A stretch of 64,000 nt of DNA from contig NW_027419958.1 in the NCBI RefSeq assembly GCF_009905375.1, positions 1 through 64,000 of the forward strand, given 5' to 3'. Shown here in pieces: positions 1 through 12,086 of this stretch (position 1 is the first letter of the stretch; each line of letters opens with the position of its first letter). The translations under genes were made by a program, and so were the position numbers. This stretch comes from Apium graveolens. Its lineage: Eukaryota; Streptophyta; Magnoliopsida; Apiales; Apiaceae. The notes under the pieces were generated by a model. That model did no database searches and was not told the DNA's origin. It was given only the letters and a program-made list of their open reading frames with translations.

Positions 1-1051
1 CCTTGAGGTTTCTTAGATGTTCACCCTGTCCCTCACCTATCTTACCACCCTTCACACTCCCCTCTTTAGTTTTGGTAGATTTTGCAACTGGTTTCTTTTG
101 AGAGAAACTGGAGGGGGTTTTCTTTGGTTTGGATTTAGAAATTATTGTTTTGGTGGCTTGGGTAGACATCTGTTGGGTCATTGACACAGATGCCATAGCC
201 ACACTCAAAGGATAAGAAATTTGGGAGGTTGGAATAGTAGAGACAATGTTACTTACCTCACTTACTGAGGGCCCTCCATGATTGGGAAAATGGAAAAGGG
301 GCACCTCTTTGTGATGATTCTCTGTTAAGGTCTGCAATCACTCTCTTTTCTTGAACCTAGCAATCCAATTTGTTGGTTGGGTTCTCAATGATAATATCCT
401 CAATAAGATGGTTAGCAAGAATCATAAAGAATCTAGCACAATAGACATTTTTACCTCTCTTTTAATTTCCCTTAACTTGTAACCTAACTCAAACATGATC
501 ATGTCACTGAAATTATAGTACTTTATGAGTAACTAGTATATAAAGCATGTTAAGCATGGCAGTGTTGATAGAATCAAAATTACTTATCTTACCAGAAAAT
601 ACCTTGGTAACTACATCACACAAATAACTCCACTCTTTTCTAAGACCTAGCCTTCTAATCCCACTTAGCTTAGTGGTAGGAAGAGCATAGCCAATAGAAT
701 AAAGAATGGTAACTAAGTTAGCATCTGTGTGTGGTTCAGTAGTAGTGTTCTCAGGAATCTTAAACCATGCTTGAATTGTATCACTGTTAATGCATAATTG
801 CTTACCTTTAAGAGTAAAAGTAATGGTTTTGTCAATAGACTGGTACACAGCAGTTGTCCATATCTCCTCCACAACTTCATAGTAGATTGTGGGTGATTCC
901 GGCATGGAATAACTGAGTTTGCATCCTTTCACAAATTCCATCATTTGTGGAAATCTTCAGATACAGGAATCTCTTTGTTCACAAGAGCAGCGAAGTTGTT
1001 CTTCTCATAGATAAATCTTGACTGAGACATGATTTTAACTACTGGTGCCAT
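1..1051 (-). pseudogene. Post-pol ORF of SIRE-A (function unknown), frameshifted and truncated by the window edge
   Basis: This ORF lies after the RNase H stop, where SIRE-type elements often carry an extra 'env-like' ORF. The likely start is the Met at 1049-1051. The first frame runs to about 944 and is continued by a second frame (944-513), so one small indel near 941-944 splits it; the second frame stops at 513-515. Bases 1-200 encode a Lys/Ser-rich basic tail on the same strand. The middle has the pattern R-x-G-L-R-K-E-W-S-Y-L-x-D-V-V. It resembles the ORF at 58204-59486 of SIRE-E (L-R-R-E-W-S-F-L-F-D), including the basic tail. I see no signal peptide or clear membrane segment, so an envelope role is not supported. 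The function is unknown. Confidence 0.6.
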
Positions 1052-1579
1052 TGTTAAAAGTGAGGATATTTGCAGTGAGAAAGAGAATTTTGCTTTGAGG
1101 AAGAAGATAGCAGTTAGTTGCAATTGAGAATGAAAAGTTAAAATAAACTTGAAGTAAGGCTTTTATGTTCTCAGATTAAAAGGAATAAAATTAAAGTTAA
1201 AAATTAAAGACCCAATCAAAATTTCCCAAAATAAGCAGTTTAAAAAAATAAAATAAATTGTCAAAATTCTGTCAATTATCACGTCGTGATATACTTACAG
1301 ACGTAAGTATATCCAATGGATAATGTGTCAGTACTTTTAACGGCTAAGATGTTAGACAATTCGATGGATGAGAATAGGCAATTATCCGCGGGTGTTTAAA
1401 AATAATCCAGAAAAGTAATTGATTTTTACCAAGCTATTTCATTTCAATGGATGATCAAACTCGATGGATAATGAGCATCCGTCGAGATGTAAATTTTGAC
1501 TTAGCCAAATTTCATCTAAAACAGAAAAATCAAATAAGTTTTGGCTGCATTACAACTTAGCAAAATAATCTGAAATGAT
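1052..1579 (-). other. SIRE-A spacer between RNase H and the post-pol ORF, with short repeated motifs and a hairpin
   Basis: This AT-rich non-coding stretch holds several copies of a motif close to TCGATGGATGA (for example near 1313-1322, 1359-1371, 1445-1455 and 1460-1470). It also has a perfect 11-bp inverted repeat, 1288-1298 against 1303-1313, with a 4-base loop. No open frame of note. Confidence 0.6.
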
Positions 1580-2208
1580 TTAAGAATAATTAAGCATACC
1601 TAACTCACTTACCACACCTAGAAAGGTGGATTCATCAAGTGGCTTGGTAAAGATATCTGCAAGCTGCTTCTCACTTGGAACAAAATGAAGATCCACAGTA
1701 CCATTCATCACATGTTCCCTAATGAAGTGGTACTTGATGTCTATGGGGTTTGTTCTTAAATGTTGTACTAGATTTTCAGTGATGGAAATTGCACTTGTGT
1801 TATCACAGAAAATAGAAATTCTGTCCAATTGTAGACCATAGTCCAACAGTTGGTTTTTCATCCATAAAATTTGTGCACAACAACTACCAGCAGCAATATA
1901 TTCAGCTTCAGCTGTAGAAGTAGAAACTAATTTTTTCTTTTTACTGAACCAGGATACTAGCTTGTTTCCTAGAAATTGACAGGTTCCTGTTGTACTTTTT
2001 CTATCAATTTTACAACCTGCATAATCTGCATCTGAATAACCAGTTAGATCAAAATCAGAATCTCTAGGGTACCAAATGCCATGTTTTGGTGTTCCATTGA
2101 GATATCTGAAAATTCTCTTAATAGCTACTAAGTGAGATTCTCTAGGATTAGCCTGAAATCTAGCACAAAGACAAGTAGCAAACATTATATCTGGCCTACT
2201 AGCTATTA
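1580..2208 (-). pseudogene. SIRE-A RNase H domain, 3' end of pol
   Basis: This is the RNase H of a copia polyprotein, which removes the RNA strand during reverse transcription in the virus-like particle. The 201-codon open part (2185-1580) shows A-R-F-Q, then G-Y-S-D-A-D-Y-A-G-C with the first catalytic Asp, then S-T-A-E-A-E-Y and C-D-N-T-S-A, and ends in the usual I-F-T-K-P-L-D-E tail. The N-terminal side is cut at 2208 by TEK1. The preceding RT residues continue at 27989 after one copy of the duplicated target (2204-2208 and 27989-27993). The domain itself looks intact, but the polyprotein around it is not. Confidence 0.9.
2204..2208. other. Target-site duplication of TEK1, left copy (TATTA)
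   Basis: The five bases before the left LTR pair with TGTTA at 27989-27993, with one substitution. Joining the two flanks restores the RT/RNase H reading of SIRE-A, which supports these element borders. Confidence 0.7.
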
Positions 2209-5200
2209 TGTGACAGCCTCAATCCCGGGGTCAGGAGTTGACGTCATCAACAATAATAATAACAATCATAATTCAATCTAAATCATTAACAATACATAAC
2301 TACGACCCCTTTACCAAGACCTTTTCCAGGTTTAAGTGTGATTTAGGTTACAACTAACATAAACCAACTTACGTCAATCGCCTGACGCAGCTATCCTAAG
2401 ATAGTAACTCAACAGACCACTCTTGGTCCACCACAACCCTCTCAGAGGAGTTCGACACGGAGAGAACTGGAACTATGCCCGACGATCACAGAAGAATCTC
2501 CTAGGCATCTGCAATACATATAAAATATTCTGCAAGGGTGAGCAATTGCTTGCTCAGCAGCACCACTATATGAATAACAAGTAGAACAGTTTATGATAAA
2601 TCAATGATAGGAATAGAGATTATAGCTTGCTTGCAAAATATGTAAAACAAATCATTAACTGGATACCAAAACTAGCATGCTCTGTAAAACAATAACGTCA
2701 GTAGTGTGCTGTGTATAAATACCAGAGTTTAATTCTAGCATGCTATCTTCATTTCCAAATCCACTTGTATAAATCACTTGTTTCATTACGGAACCACAAA
2801 ACCCAAATTAGATACTTAGTGGATATGTGAAGATAGTTGATCAGGCTATCAACACCAGACAGCTCCCACTGCCATCCTATATACCTGTTTCGGAACTCAG
2901 AGACTAGCTAGGTCTCTGACCTGCTGGACTAATCGGTTATATATTGTGCGCAACCGAATTAGCCTCTTACGCCACCTCAATAGGCCTACTATGGCCCCAA
3001 TGTATCCCATATCTGACCGTTTTATCCAGTTTTCAAAACACTTGTACCTATCTCATTTTCAAAATCATTTATTTAGCCAGCACACATATAAAATCCAGTT
3101 CGCAAATCATTTCATTCGAGATAGGTACCTTGCGAAGTTACTTTTCCCCAAAACAATTTGAAAACAGTGATTTATAACTACAAGGGATAAGTAACTTAAA
3201 TCGTTTATGTTCCATTACGAGAATATAACATTTAGCTATTCATACGTACTGAACCATAAAAGAATGGTCAGGGATACTTGCCTTGCAGAGATTTACGACT
3301 ATCGCTAACTGATTTTGATAGACTTGAACATTCAGGCTCTCATGGAAAAATGACTGTCTCACTAGAAGACATCCCTGCTTCGCAGCAATCTGTCTCAATA
3401 TAGTATCCAGGACTCTCAGGGTTCTTCGCTTGGGAACCTCGAGGCACTTGCCAACTGATCACTAGATTATCTTAATTCGATATCAATTCCTGAGTCCTTC
3501 GACTAGAACCTACAGAGCCGGAATACCCTACGTTAGACGTCTAGGTATGCTTGACATATCCCCTCGAACAATCCTACCCAAATGATAACAATCCCGACTC
3601 GCATATATTCGAATTATCATAACTCACATACAATTAAGGTTCATACATTCATAACCCAATTCACTAATCATTTTCGGAATATACACATATTCTTGATACA
3701 GAGAATAGGTTTTGGAATTTCTTTTTCATGAAATTTATATATCCAACTATGTTACATATGACTAACTGTTTGGAATCTTGGTTTTGAGTTTTAACCTAGA
3801 CTAGCAGAACCGAATTTATACTTAATTAATCGTTAGTAAGATAAACCAGCCAACATAGGTTAGTAAGTTTATCTGAGTAACAGTTAATCAAATACAACTC
3901 AAGGTCATACTAATCCGAGTTAGTACTCGTACCAAAATTAAATTTGAGAAACGTTCTATCTATAATAATATAAGTAAACGTCTCGATGGGTAAGTCCGAT
4001 AATTATAGGAAATGTATCCGAATTTCTGAAGTAGTAATCTTTCGAAATCCGGACAGCACCTCCACTATTTATTGGACTACCAGCCGATCTCATATCGACA
4101 CAAAAAAAACCAATCACAACCCAACAATTCACAAACCCAACATGCCACATTTCACTTTTCAAAGCATATGCCCAACTTCGATTCCAAATAATTAATTATC
4201 TTACCGAAAAATAATTTTATAAACTAATTAATTGTTTTATAATTTATTTATATTAGGACTCAGAACCCCGTCATCACCGTCCACCGTCGACTCACCGAAG
4301 TTCACCGTCGACGGCGTTAAAATTTATCGGTGCCCGATACGTGTCGGGTTTCCAAATAAATTTCACCAATTAATCATTAATTTTACGCATAATATTTATT
4401 TATTATCTCACAAAAAAATCAATTAAATAATTTTATGTAGGGAATTAAAATAAAACCAAAACAACAGTAACAATACCAACACAGCCACGGACCACCTAGC
4501 CGGAAAATGGATCCGGCGGCGGCCGGAAGAAAGTCAACAAACAACAACCAGGCGGCAACAGTAGCACAACCACATACCCAAAACAATAACACCCGACTGA
4601 ACCAGGGCCGTGACGGCCAGAACAGAATAGGGAACCGGAAAACGACATCGGAACAGAGAAACGCAATAACAGAAGCAATACAATCAAGCTGCATACACGC
4701 ATATATACACGCGTATATATGTATACACACAGCCCTAACAAGACCCATAGCTGAAATAACCAAAACCGACCGGAAAATAGGACGACGGTAGCTTATCGGA
4801 AAAAGGCGGAATAAGGCGACGATCGGAGTAAAGAAAGGGAAGAAAGAAGCGGGGAGGGGAGAGAAAACAGAGGGAAAGGGGTGACTGCCAAAAGAAAGAG
4901 CCGAGAGATGTAGAGATTGATGTTGATGAAAAAAAACAGGGATGGGTGGGTTGTGTCTGTTTTTTTTATTTCTTTTCTCCACAGCAATCAGAGTATGACA
5001 CGTAGCAGTACAACTCCTGTAATTCCAACACGTATACTATTGGATAAATATGAAGATTCTGAGACCCGGTTTTATCCCGAAATTCGAATTAACGGATCGA
5101 GGTGCACGCAAAACAGTTTCGAAAAATTACGAAAATAGTCTTAAAATGTCACAAATATCCTGAATTTTATAAAAACATAATTTTCATAATTTTAGAATAA

Positions 5201-5719
5201 TTTCTGAAACGCAAATTATACCCGCTTTTATCAATTAAACGAATCAACGCGCGGGTGAAAATAATCCCGAAAATTCGCAAAATAATTTTAAAATTCCCTG
5301 AATATTCCAAACCTAAATAAATATGAGTTTCATAATTTTTGAAGAATTCGGGAATTAAGTACAGATTTTATAAATAGATGCAATCAGAAAATCATACAGG
5401 GTTAAATAATTGATGAAATATTGATTTCTAGATTTTATAAAATCCCAAAAATAAATATTGAGATTATAAAGCTATAAGAACAAGTTTAGAGACATTTCAA
5501 ATATTTATGCAAATAAATTTGCACTAAATTCACTTTTAAAAGTGAAAACGATTCAATACAACTCAATAGTTAATTACGTAAATAACCCGGTACACCCTAA
5601 TTCACACAGAGATCATAATAAATCAACACATAGTGATCGAAACCAATACACATATTTAATTTAACTATTTATTTAATAATTATACTTTTAAATAATATAA
5701 AAGTGTACGAGTCGTTATA
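2209..5719 (-). repeat. TEK1 3' LTR (3511 bp)
   Basis: This long terminal repeat matches 24524-27988 along its whole length. On the element strand it starts TATAACGACTCG and ends GGCTGTCACA, so the usual TG start is TA here, as it is in the other copy. It holds a 39-bp segment (4997-5035), flanked by GTAT, that the other LTR lacks. A 187-codon hydrophobic frame at 4982-4419 is broken in the sister LTR and is not treated as a gene. Confidence 0.9.
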
Positions 5720-5738
5720 TCCTTCCCCCCTTAAAAAG
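5720..5738 (-). other. TEK1 polypurine tract
   Basis: On the element strand a purine run reading AAGGGGGGAAGGA ends directly at the 3' LTR. This is where plus-strand DNA synthesis starts in LTR retroelements. The matching site in TEK2 is AAGGAGGGGAGAC. Confidence 0.8.
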
Positions 5739-5754
5739 ATTCTGTCCTCAGAAT

Positions 5755-7625
5755 CTGATCTAACTAAACAAGTGGGGATATTTGTCAAGCATATCTGACT
5801 CTAACTTCCAGGTAGACTCTTCTACTCGAGGATTTATTCAAAACATACTTATTAGGGATATAAACTCCTTCCTATGGACTCGCTTCCAAAGATCCAGGAT
5901 TAGGAACGATCATTCCACACAGAATAGATTTGGATAAGAGCCCATTGGCTCCTAATCAATGACTTGGTTCAATCAGACATATATTGCCTTAACATTGACA
6001 CATGGAACACATTATATATACACATTGCAACTGCGATGATAACATCAACTAATAGATAACTTTGCCTATATTTATTTATACTTCTAACGGTTCACTATAT
6101 TTAGGACTCTACTTGTCCCTTATATTCAAACTTAACCAATCTCTTTCAAAATGAAACGTTTACCCGCACTAACGATCCTAATTCTATATCCATATTCTTT
6201 CGATGCAATTTCATTTTCTTTCTTTACCTATCCAGAGTTGTTTCAACTCTTTTCCGAATCAACACCACTACACTCTTGATGTACTGAATTAGCTCAGGAC
6301 TTAATAATATATCTATTCCCACTTTCTCTCAATAGAGTGAGGATCCACGCTTATGTCCATACCAGGCTTCGCAAGGTAGCATTCTCTTACCAACATGATA
6401 ACTATTAGCATAGAATACTCAATCTTTAGTAGATGATTATCGCGGTTCACTTTTTAAACCCATCATATATTTACTCTCCACACATCTTATATTGTCTAAA
6501 TAATCTTCTCACTTTAACCCTCTGTCTAAGGGTGATAGATAATACGTATTTTCAATTTAATTTCCAACATTCGATCACTTCTTACTCATTTCCATTAGTT
6601 AAGGCTGGTAAATAATCTTATATACTAACTTCTCATCACCTTCAGATACTCAATTTCAATTCCCACAGTTTCCAATTCCTTTACTGATTCCTTGGCAATC
6701 TTGCTTACATTTAATCATTTTTCCCTGCACGAGGGATAAGAACAACTATAACTTTACTTAAATGGTGGTTAATCAAATGCTCCAAATCTTTTGTTATTTT
6801 CAACCAAAATTCATATTTTAAAACTTAGCGTATAATTGCTTCCCTTCTAATCTTCATAGGGAAATCCTAGGTCGTTCTACACAGATTTCCTTAATCATTG
6901 AGTAGTTGAGGATGTTATCAATAAATACAACTTGCTTATCCAAGTACTCCTCATACACCATGTTCCTTAAATTCTTGGAGACGACTCTTAAACTTGTCAC
7001 TCCACATGATATCACCAACCTTGCAATGTTTATAACTCATCCTAATTGCAATCCTTGACATGCCCTCAGGCTGTATCTTAAGTCAATCCCATAGAAATCA
7101 CACACTCCTTGAATTAGGTCACATAAGTAATCAATCCTTTATGGGGGTTACCTATTCTTATTTATCATTTATTAAACTCCCGATAATCAGTACACAATCT
7201 CATAATTTCATTCCTCTTTCCAGTAACATCAATGGTGCATCCCCAGAGAACTATATCTGGTATGCTCACTTTTCTTTCTAATAACTGTTACCATTATCAA
7301 CTAATTATTTCGTTCCACTGGCCTCTAGAGACTCCAGGGCAGATATTATTACCCAACATTCTTCCAGCTTAAATATTCGCTTCTTCATATCTTTACAGAT
7401 GGTGGATCTACCTTATATCCTTAGCTTATTACTTCTTTTCTCGTATGATTGGAAGAATTCCTTATATTGGTTCTGCCTCCAGAAACTTATCTTACTATTG
7501 GCTTCTGTACACTTTACACTTCGCTTCTTCTAAAACCACTCCTGGTCATAACACAGGGCAACCAACTCAATCCTAAAATCACATCAAACCCTTCTAACTC
7601 GGAGGGCGTCAGATCAACTGCAACT
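5755..7625 (-). pseudogene. TEK1 pol remnants (protease end, RT pieces, integrase tail with chromodomain end)
   Basis: I translated short blocks on the minus strand. Near 7600-7545 there is F-D-V-I-L-G-L-S-W-L, the C-terminal part of a gypsy protease. Near 7245-7165 there is R-L-C-T-D-Y-R-E-F-N-K from the RT fingers. Near 6960-6895 there is Y-L-D-K-Q-V-V-F-I-D-N-I, the RT active-site loop with the second Asp replaced by Asn. Near 6008-5980 there is N-V-F-H-V-S-M-L-R from the end of integrase. Near 5830-5765 there is E-E-S-T-W-K-L-E-S followed by K-Y-P-H-L-F, the chromodomain end typical of Tekay elements. The distance from the RT loop to V-F-H-V-S is about 0.9 kb, against about 2.1 kb in TEK2, so much of RNase H and integrase is lost. 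Frames are heavily broken. Confidence 0.75.
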
Positions 7626-7973
7626 ATATCCAACTTCTAAACCCTTGTGATGTAGTATCTTGAATAACCGTTCTACAACTCCTTGCAACATGCCCACTTT
7701 CTCTATAATTGTAATACAAAACTCCTGGGTTACCTTCCGAGGCATAATGACCCTTATATTCACACTTGAAACATTGCACACTCTTTTTGCACGCACCACT
7801 GTGTCTCCTATCACAGGACTTGCAATCCACTGCTCACTTGACTGACTGGGCTGGAGTGGGAGCAACTGAAGTAGCACTAGATCTATCTTGAAATAAACTT
7901 TATTTCTGGAATCTCTTACCCCTATTCCGGCCAAACCAATTCTCAAATCCCTGAGTGGATTCTTCTTAGTTTG
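7626..7973 (-). pseudogene. TEK1 gag C-terminal part with zinc-knuckle region, left of the TEK2 insertion
   Basis: This continues the gag that starts at 22901 and is cut at 22147/7973 by TEK2. Reading leftwards it has a G-F-E-N-W-F-G-R-N-R-G-K-R-F-Q-K basic stretch, then a Cys/His region with C-D-R-R-H-S-G-A-C and C-F-K-C-x4-G-H-Y-A. Both match the triple-knuckle order seen in TEK2 and TEK3. The final Cys of the second knuckle is not seen and the frame shifts between blocks. The family role is binding of element RNA in the particle. Confidence 0.7.
7969..7973. other. Target-site duplication of TEK2, left copy (GTTTG)
   Basis: This is identical to 22147-22151 immediately after the right LTR, giving a perfect 5-bp duplication as expected for gypsy integrase. 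Confidence 0.95.
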
Positions 7974-10900
7974 TGTAACACCCCCAGATCCGGGGTCGGG
8001 GATCCGGGTCGTCACGGTCTTTCTTTCCACAATATCACTTCACTTAATTAATAATAATAACCTTATGCTGTGACCCCACACTAACACACACCATAACCCG
8101 TTATAGTCTCAGAGATGAAATTGAAATAAGTACAAGTCTTTGAATCCACCATTTAAAAGTTATTATAACCCAAAATGATTACTTGATAAATTTACAGTTA
8201 ATTGCCATTATCTGCCACAAGTTATAATTATACATAATTTGATTCTCAAAAGTAGATGGTCTGAACTACAATAGATCTACCTCTACAGCTATAGCAGGTA
8301 CAACATCATCGGGAAGACGCGGGACGCTTCCCACGCGCTTGCGCTGGGTCTGCTGGAGTCTGGCCATCTCTCCTAACTGTTGTTGTGTGATGAAGAAATA
8401 AAGCAAGAGTGAGCCTTACAGCTCGCAAGATAATACATAGTGATAACAATAATATAAGTATCTAAATGGATACTTACTAGAATCTTTATCATGTGTAAGA
8501 TAATTACTTACTAGATATAAGTAAAAATAAGGAATGAAGTTACCAATACTTCCCTACACTTATATCATTTATAAAGCTACTTGAACTACCACCGTTCAAA
8601 GTATTATAAGTTTTTAAAAAAAAAACATCCCATAGATGAGACCACAAGTTAAGACTTGAATAGATTCAATCTTTGAAATATTATTGAATGAAATATAGTT
8701 ATGAGATACTTTATTTAGTCCCGATATATATATATATATATATATATATCCACATATATATCTCTTAAACATTTCCTGGAACCTCTGTTATGTAAAGTAT
8801 GAACAGAGTTTGAAATATCCAATGAATTTTGGAAAGGAAAAGAATTTTGGCATAAACCAGATATCTTGCTGATCAGGCAAAGATACCAATAAGTAACCTT
8901 TTCTACTAGTAGATGGATGAATCCCCCACCGGTCATCACCCTGGCCACATAAGGACCTTGTGCTGGACCGCCACCCGGCCTCTTACGCGTTGATGGACTG
9001 CCACCCAGCCACTTACACTTTGATAGACCGTACCCCGGCCTGTCGCTTATGCCGACTCAATTAGATGGGCTTACTTCCCGAACATTGGGCAAGTAATCAA
9101 TCCATTTATCAAAACAGCAACCTTGTTGCGAATATAAAATACACCATAGAGCCGGATCCCTCAGGTTTTGAGCGAGTATTTAAATCCCCTTAAAAGGAAG
9201 ATCTTAAATATAAAAATGAGTTTTGGGATCCGCTCTAACTTTAAAAATCATTTTTGAAGACTCGAAAACACTTTAAAGAGTGTTTGGAGTACTGCTGATT
9301 TATTAAAATAAATCAGTCCCGATATATTAGAAAATATCTGAATATTATTATTTAAATAATATTCTCATAAAGAATTATCTTTATAAAAATAATTGAAGTA
9401 GAAGTATTAAAACTTATACTTGAAACGAGTATTAAATAACCAAAGATACACTTATATGAAAGTATTATCTTTATTTGAATAATCGAAAATAAGTTTGATT
9501 ATTGACACCTTATTCTTTAATAAAATAAAGAATATATTTTAGTAATAAGCGGAGTCATAATACCTCGAATGAATATTATAAATAATATTCATTAAATAAT
9601 ATAAACTGAGTCATAAGCCCTCGAATGAATATTCAAATAATATTCAATAAATAATATAAAAGAGTCATAAGCCCTCGAATGAATATTCAAATAATATTCA
9701 GATAAATAAATAAAAGGAGTCATAAGTCCCCGAATGAATATTCAAAATAATATTCATTAATAAAATAAAAGAAGTCATAAGTCCTCGAATGAATATTCAA
9801 AATAATATTCATTTAATATAAAGGAGTCATACGCCTTCGAATAATATTCGAAATAATATTCAATAATAAAATAAAGTTAAAGTTATCGAATAAACCTTAT
9901 TCGATTAATAGTTTTGAAAAATATGACCATATATATATATATAAGTATATATATATATATTTATATCCATATATACAAAATCTACTCGGGATCCTCGACT
10001 CCCGGTTTTAGAAAATATTTTCACCTTTGGGTCCATGTACTAAGGGTATATGCAAATTACCGCTATCCTCTAGCATAGGTATTATCAACTGAATCAATAG
10101 ATATATATGGAAAGAATGCGAAACAGGCATGCATATGTACCATATAACATGCTACAATATAACTCAAGAATTTTCTAATAACCAATATGCATTTATCGCA
10201 AGATCATTCATATACACATATACATCACAACAACAGTTATACGGGTAGAAAACTTGCCTGAGCGACTTGGGGTGATAAAAGGCTCGGGACGAGTTTGGTA
10301 ACCTATAAACAACAAGTAAGTTGGAATTAAACCAAAATCACTTGTAAATCTATACTTTAACTAACTTAGACTCTAACGCTTGTTTTGCGCTCACTGATTC
10401 GCTTAAGTCACTCGGGTACCCTCGGCTCCACCATTTTTAATAATTTAACCTTTACGAGTTTTAAAGCGATTCTTTCGCGAGTGTCTTACCAACTGCCTAA
10501 CACACTTACCATAAATGTTTCATACATTAATTAACCCTTTTTGGTCTTTAACCTATGTTTCAAAGTAAGGCGAGGGGAAAAGTTTCGTTCGCGAAACGCC
10601 GTTACTTGAAACGGTCGTTTCTCCTAAACCGTGCATCGGAATCGAACGAACTACATATCAAAACGAAGCTCATAACATGAGCTATCTAAACATGGCAGTG
10701 GTCATAATCTAGCAGGGGGTTCTCGGGTCCTAATGCTATGCACAAAAACAGTCCAAAGAAAATCGGACGTTACGACGGCTATGTTTACGCGATTTCCCAA
10801 TTTTAAACCATTCAAAACCATCCCAAATCAACCTCAAATCCAACATACAACCAACATCCATCCTTATCACATTATAACAACCCCAACCAATTCAATTTAA

Positions 10901-12053
10901 TCATTCATACTTATGCCTAAGCTTAACTTTAATCATACTTAAGTTCTTTTAATCAAAACCACAACATTTACCATTCCATTTCACTACCATTTCAAATCCC
11001 AAACTCTAATCACAACAACAAGCTACAATATCATCATACTAATCAAAATCATCTTATAATACATAGGAATCTAGGGTTTGGAGATGGTATACCTTCCTTG
11101 AAGTGGTGGGAGGAGCTAGGAAGCCTTAAGAAGCTTTGAGAAGTCTTAGGAATGCTTGGATCTTCAAGGAAAACAAGAAAAACTTCAAGTTAAAAACTTG
11201 AAAACACTATTCATAGTCTTCTTCTTTGATTAAATGAAGAAGATTGAGAAGGAATTAATGGCTTAAACTCATGATATAGCCCTAACTAAGCATGAAGATG
11301 ATTAGGGAATTAACTCACCAATTTAGGAAGCTTGGATCTTTGATTTTTGAATTTATCTTGCCTTTTGAATAGTGAAAAGCCGAGAGCAAAGATGAACAAG
11401 GCCTTGGTTTCTTTTTGATTTTGATCAAGAATGAATTTGCTTGGCTTGGTTGATTTGTTTTTGTATTTGATTTATTCAATTACCTTTTTGCCCTTGAATT
11501 TGTGTGGTTACAAAGCCACCACACCTCCTTCCTTCCCATGTCATGCTTGTGTCATCCTCATGATATCATCCTCCCCTCCTTGTCCTCTTTCTATTGGTTG
11601 GATGACATCATCCCCACTAAGCCCTTTGATTAACTTCCTAATTGTTTGCCTAATGACCGCTGATCTGTTATACGGTTCGCTTAACTTTCATTTTCGTTTA
11701 TCGTTTGAAGGATCATACCCGGGATTTTATTACTTAGGTTCCCTTAACCTTTCTCAATACATTATATTCCTTTTTATGATCCTCTATCATAATCCTTTAA
11801 TTTAAATCCTTTTTATCCTGTTACCTTATACTCAATTCTCTCCGTATCTTGTGGATTTCCGGGAAAAACCAAAGTGTTCGGAATTGGATTTTGACGATCT
11901 TTACATACACTTATATACTACATAGAGTACTAATAATATCTCAGAAGATCAATGACAGAACCCCTACATAGTGTGGCATGAAAAGTTTTCTCATTCAGCT
12001 AAAACACTATTCACAAGGGTTACAAAAAGTTGAAAAGTTTGGGGGTTATTACA
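7974..12053 (-). repeat. TEK2 3' LTR (4080 bp)
   Basis: Matches 18086-22146 nearly base for base. It contains a TA microsatellite (about 8726-8750) that is longer than in the partner, a six-unit ~54-bp tandem repeat (9552-9876), and a C/A-rich low-complexity tract near 10800-11030. A sense-strand TATTATAAG near 11053-11063 might be the TATA box; this is only a guess from position. Confidence 0.95.
9552..9876. repeat. Tandem repeat in TEK2 3' LTR, six units of ~54 bp
   Basis: Each unit starts (G)GAGTCATAA followed by CCTCGAATGAATATT. Each has an inner inverted repeat GAATATT/AATATTC and an A/T-rich end. Units differ by a few bases and by short indels. Confidence 0.9.
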
Positions 12054-12066
12054 GTCTCCCCTCCTT
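12054..12066 (-). other. TEK2 polypurine tract
   Basis: On the element strand AAGGAGGGGAGAC abuts the TG of the 3' LTR. The same tract is present in TEK3 at 33263-33275. Confidence 0.9.
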
Positions 12067-12086
12067 AAAAGGATTCCGTCCCGGAA

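Noticed and set aside
4419..4982. 187-codon hydrophobic minus-strand frame in the TEK1 3' LTR
   Set aside because: The sister LTR (26734-27301) is frameshifted, and composition is low-complexity Phe/Cys/Leu from pyrimidine-rich DNA. It lies within an LTR with no start context. Likely chance.
8715..8948. Minus-strand frames in all four Tekay LTRs starting M-A-R-V-M-T-G-G-G (also 18644-19039, 30022-30255, 40048-40374)
   Set aside because: Their ends differ in each LTR because of indels in the TA microsatellite. Similarity is explained by LTR homology.
10578..10596. Short hairpin GTTTCG-TTCG-CGAAAC present in all Tekay LTRs
   Set aside because: Only a six-base stem, and on the sense strand the loop is not a stable tetraloop. 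Conservation follows from LTR identity, so no separate signal can be argued.
11431..11805. 124-codon plus-strand frame in the TEK2 LTR, with similar frames in the other TEK2 and TEK3 LTRs (21581-21898, 32699-32947, 42733-42981)
   Set aside because: It runs against the element's sense strand, varies in length and start between LTR copies, and its conservation follows from LTR identity. No coding features.
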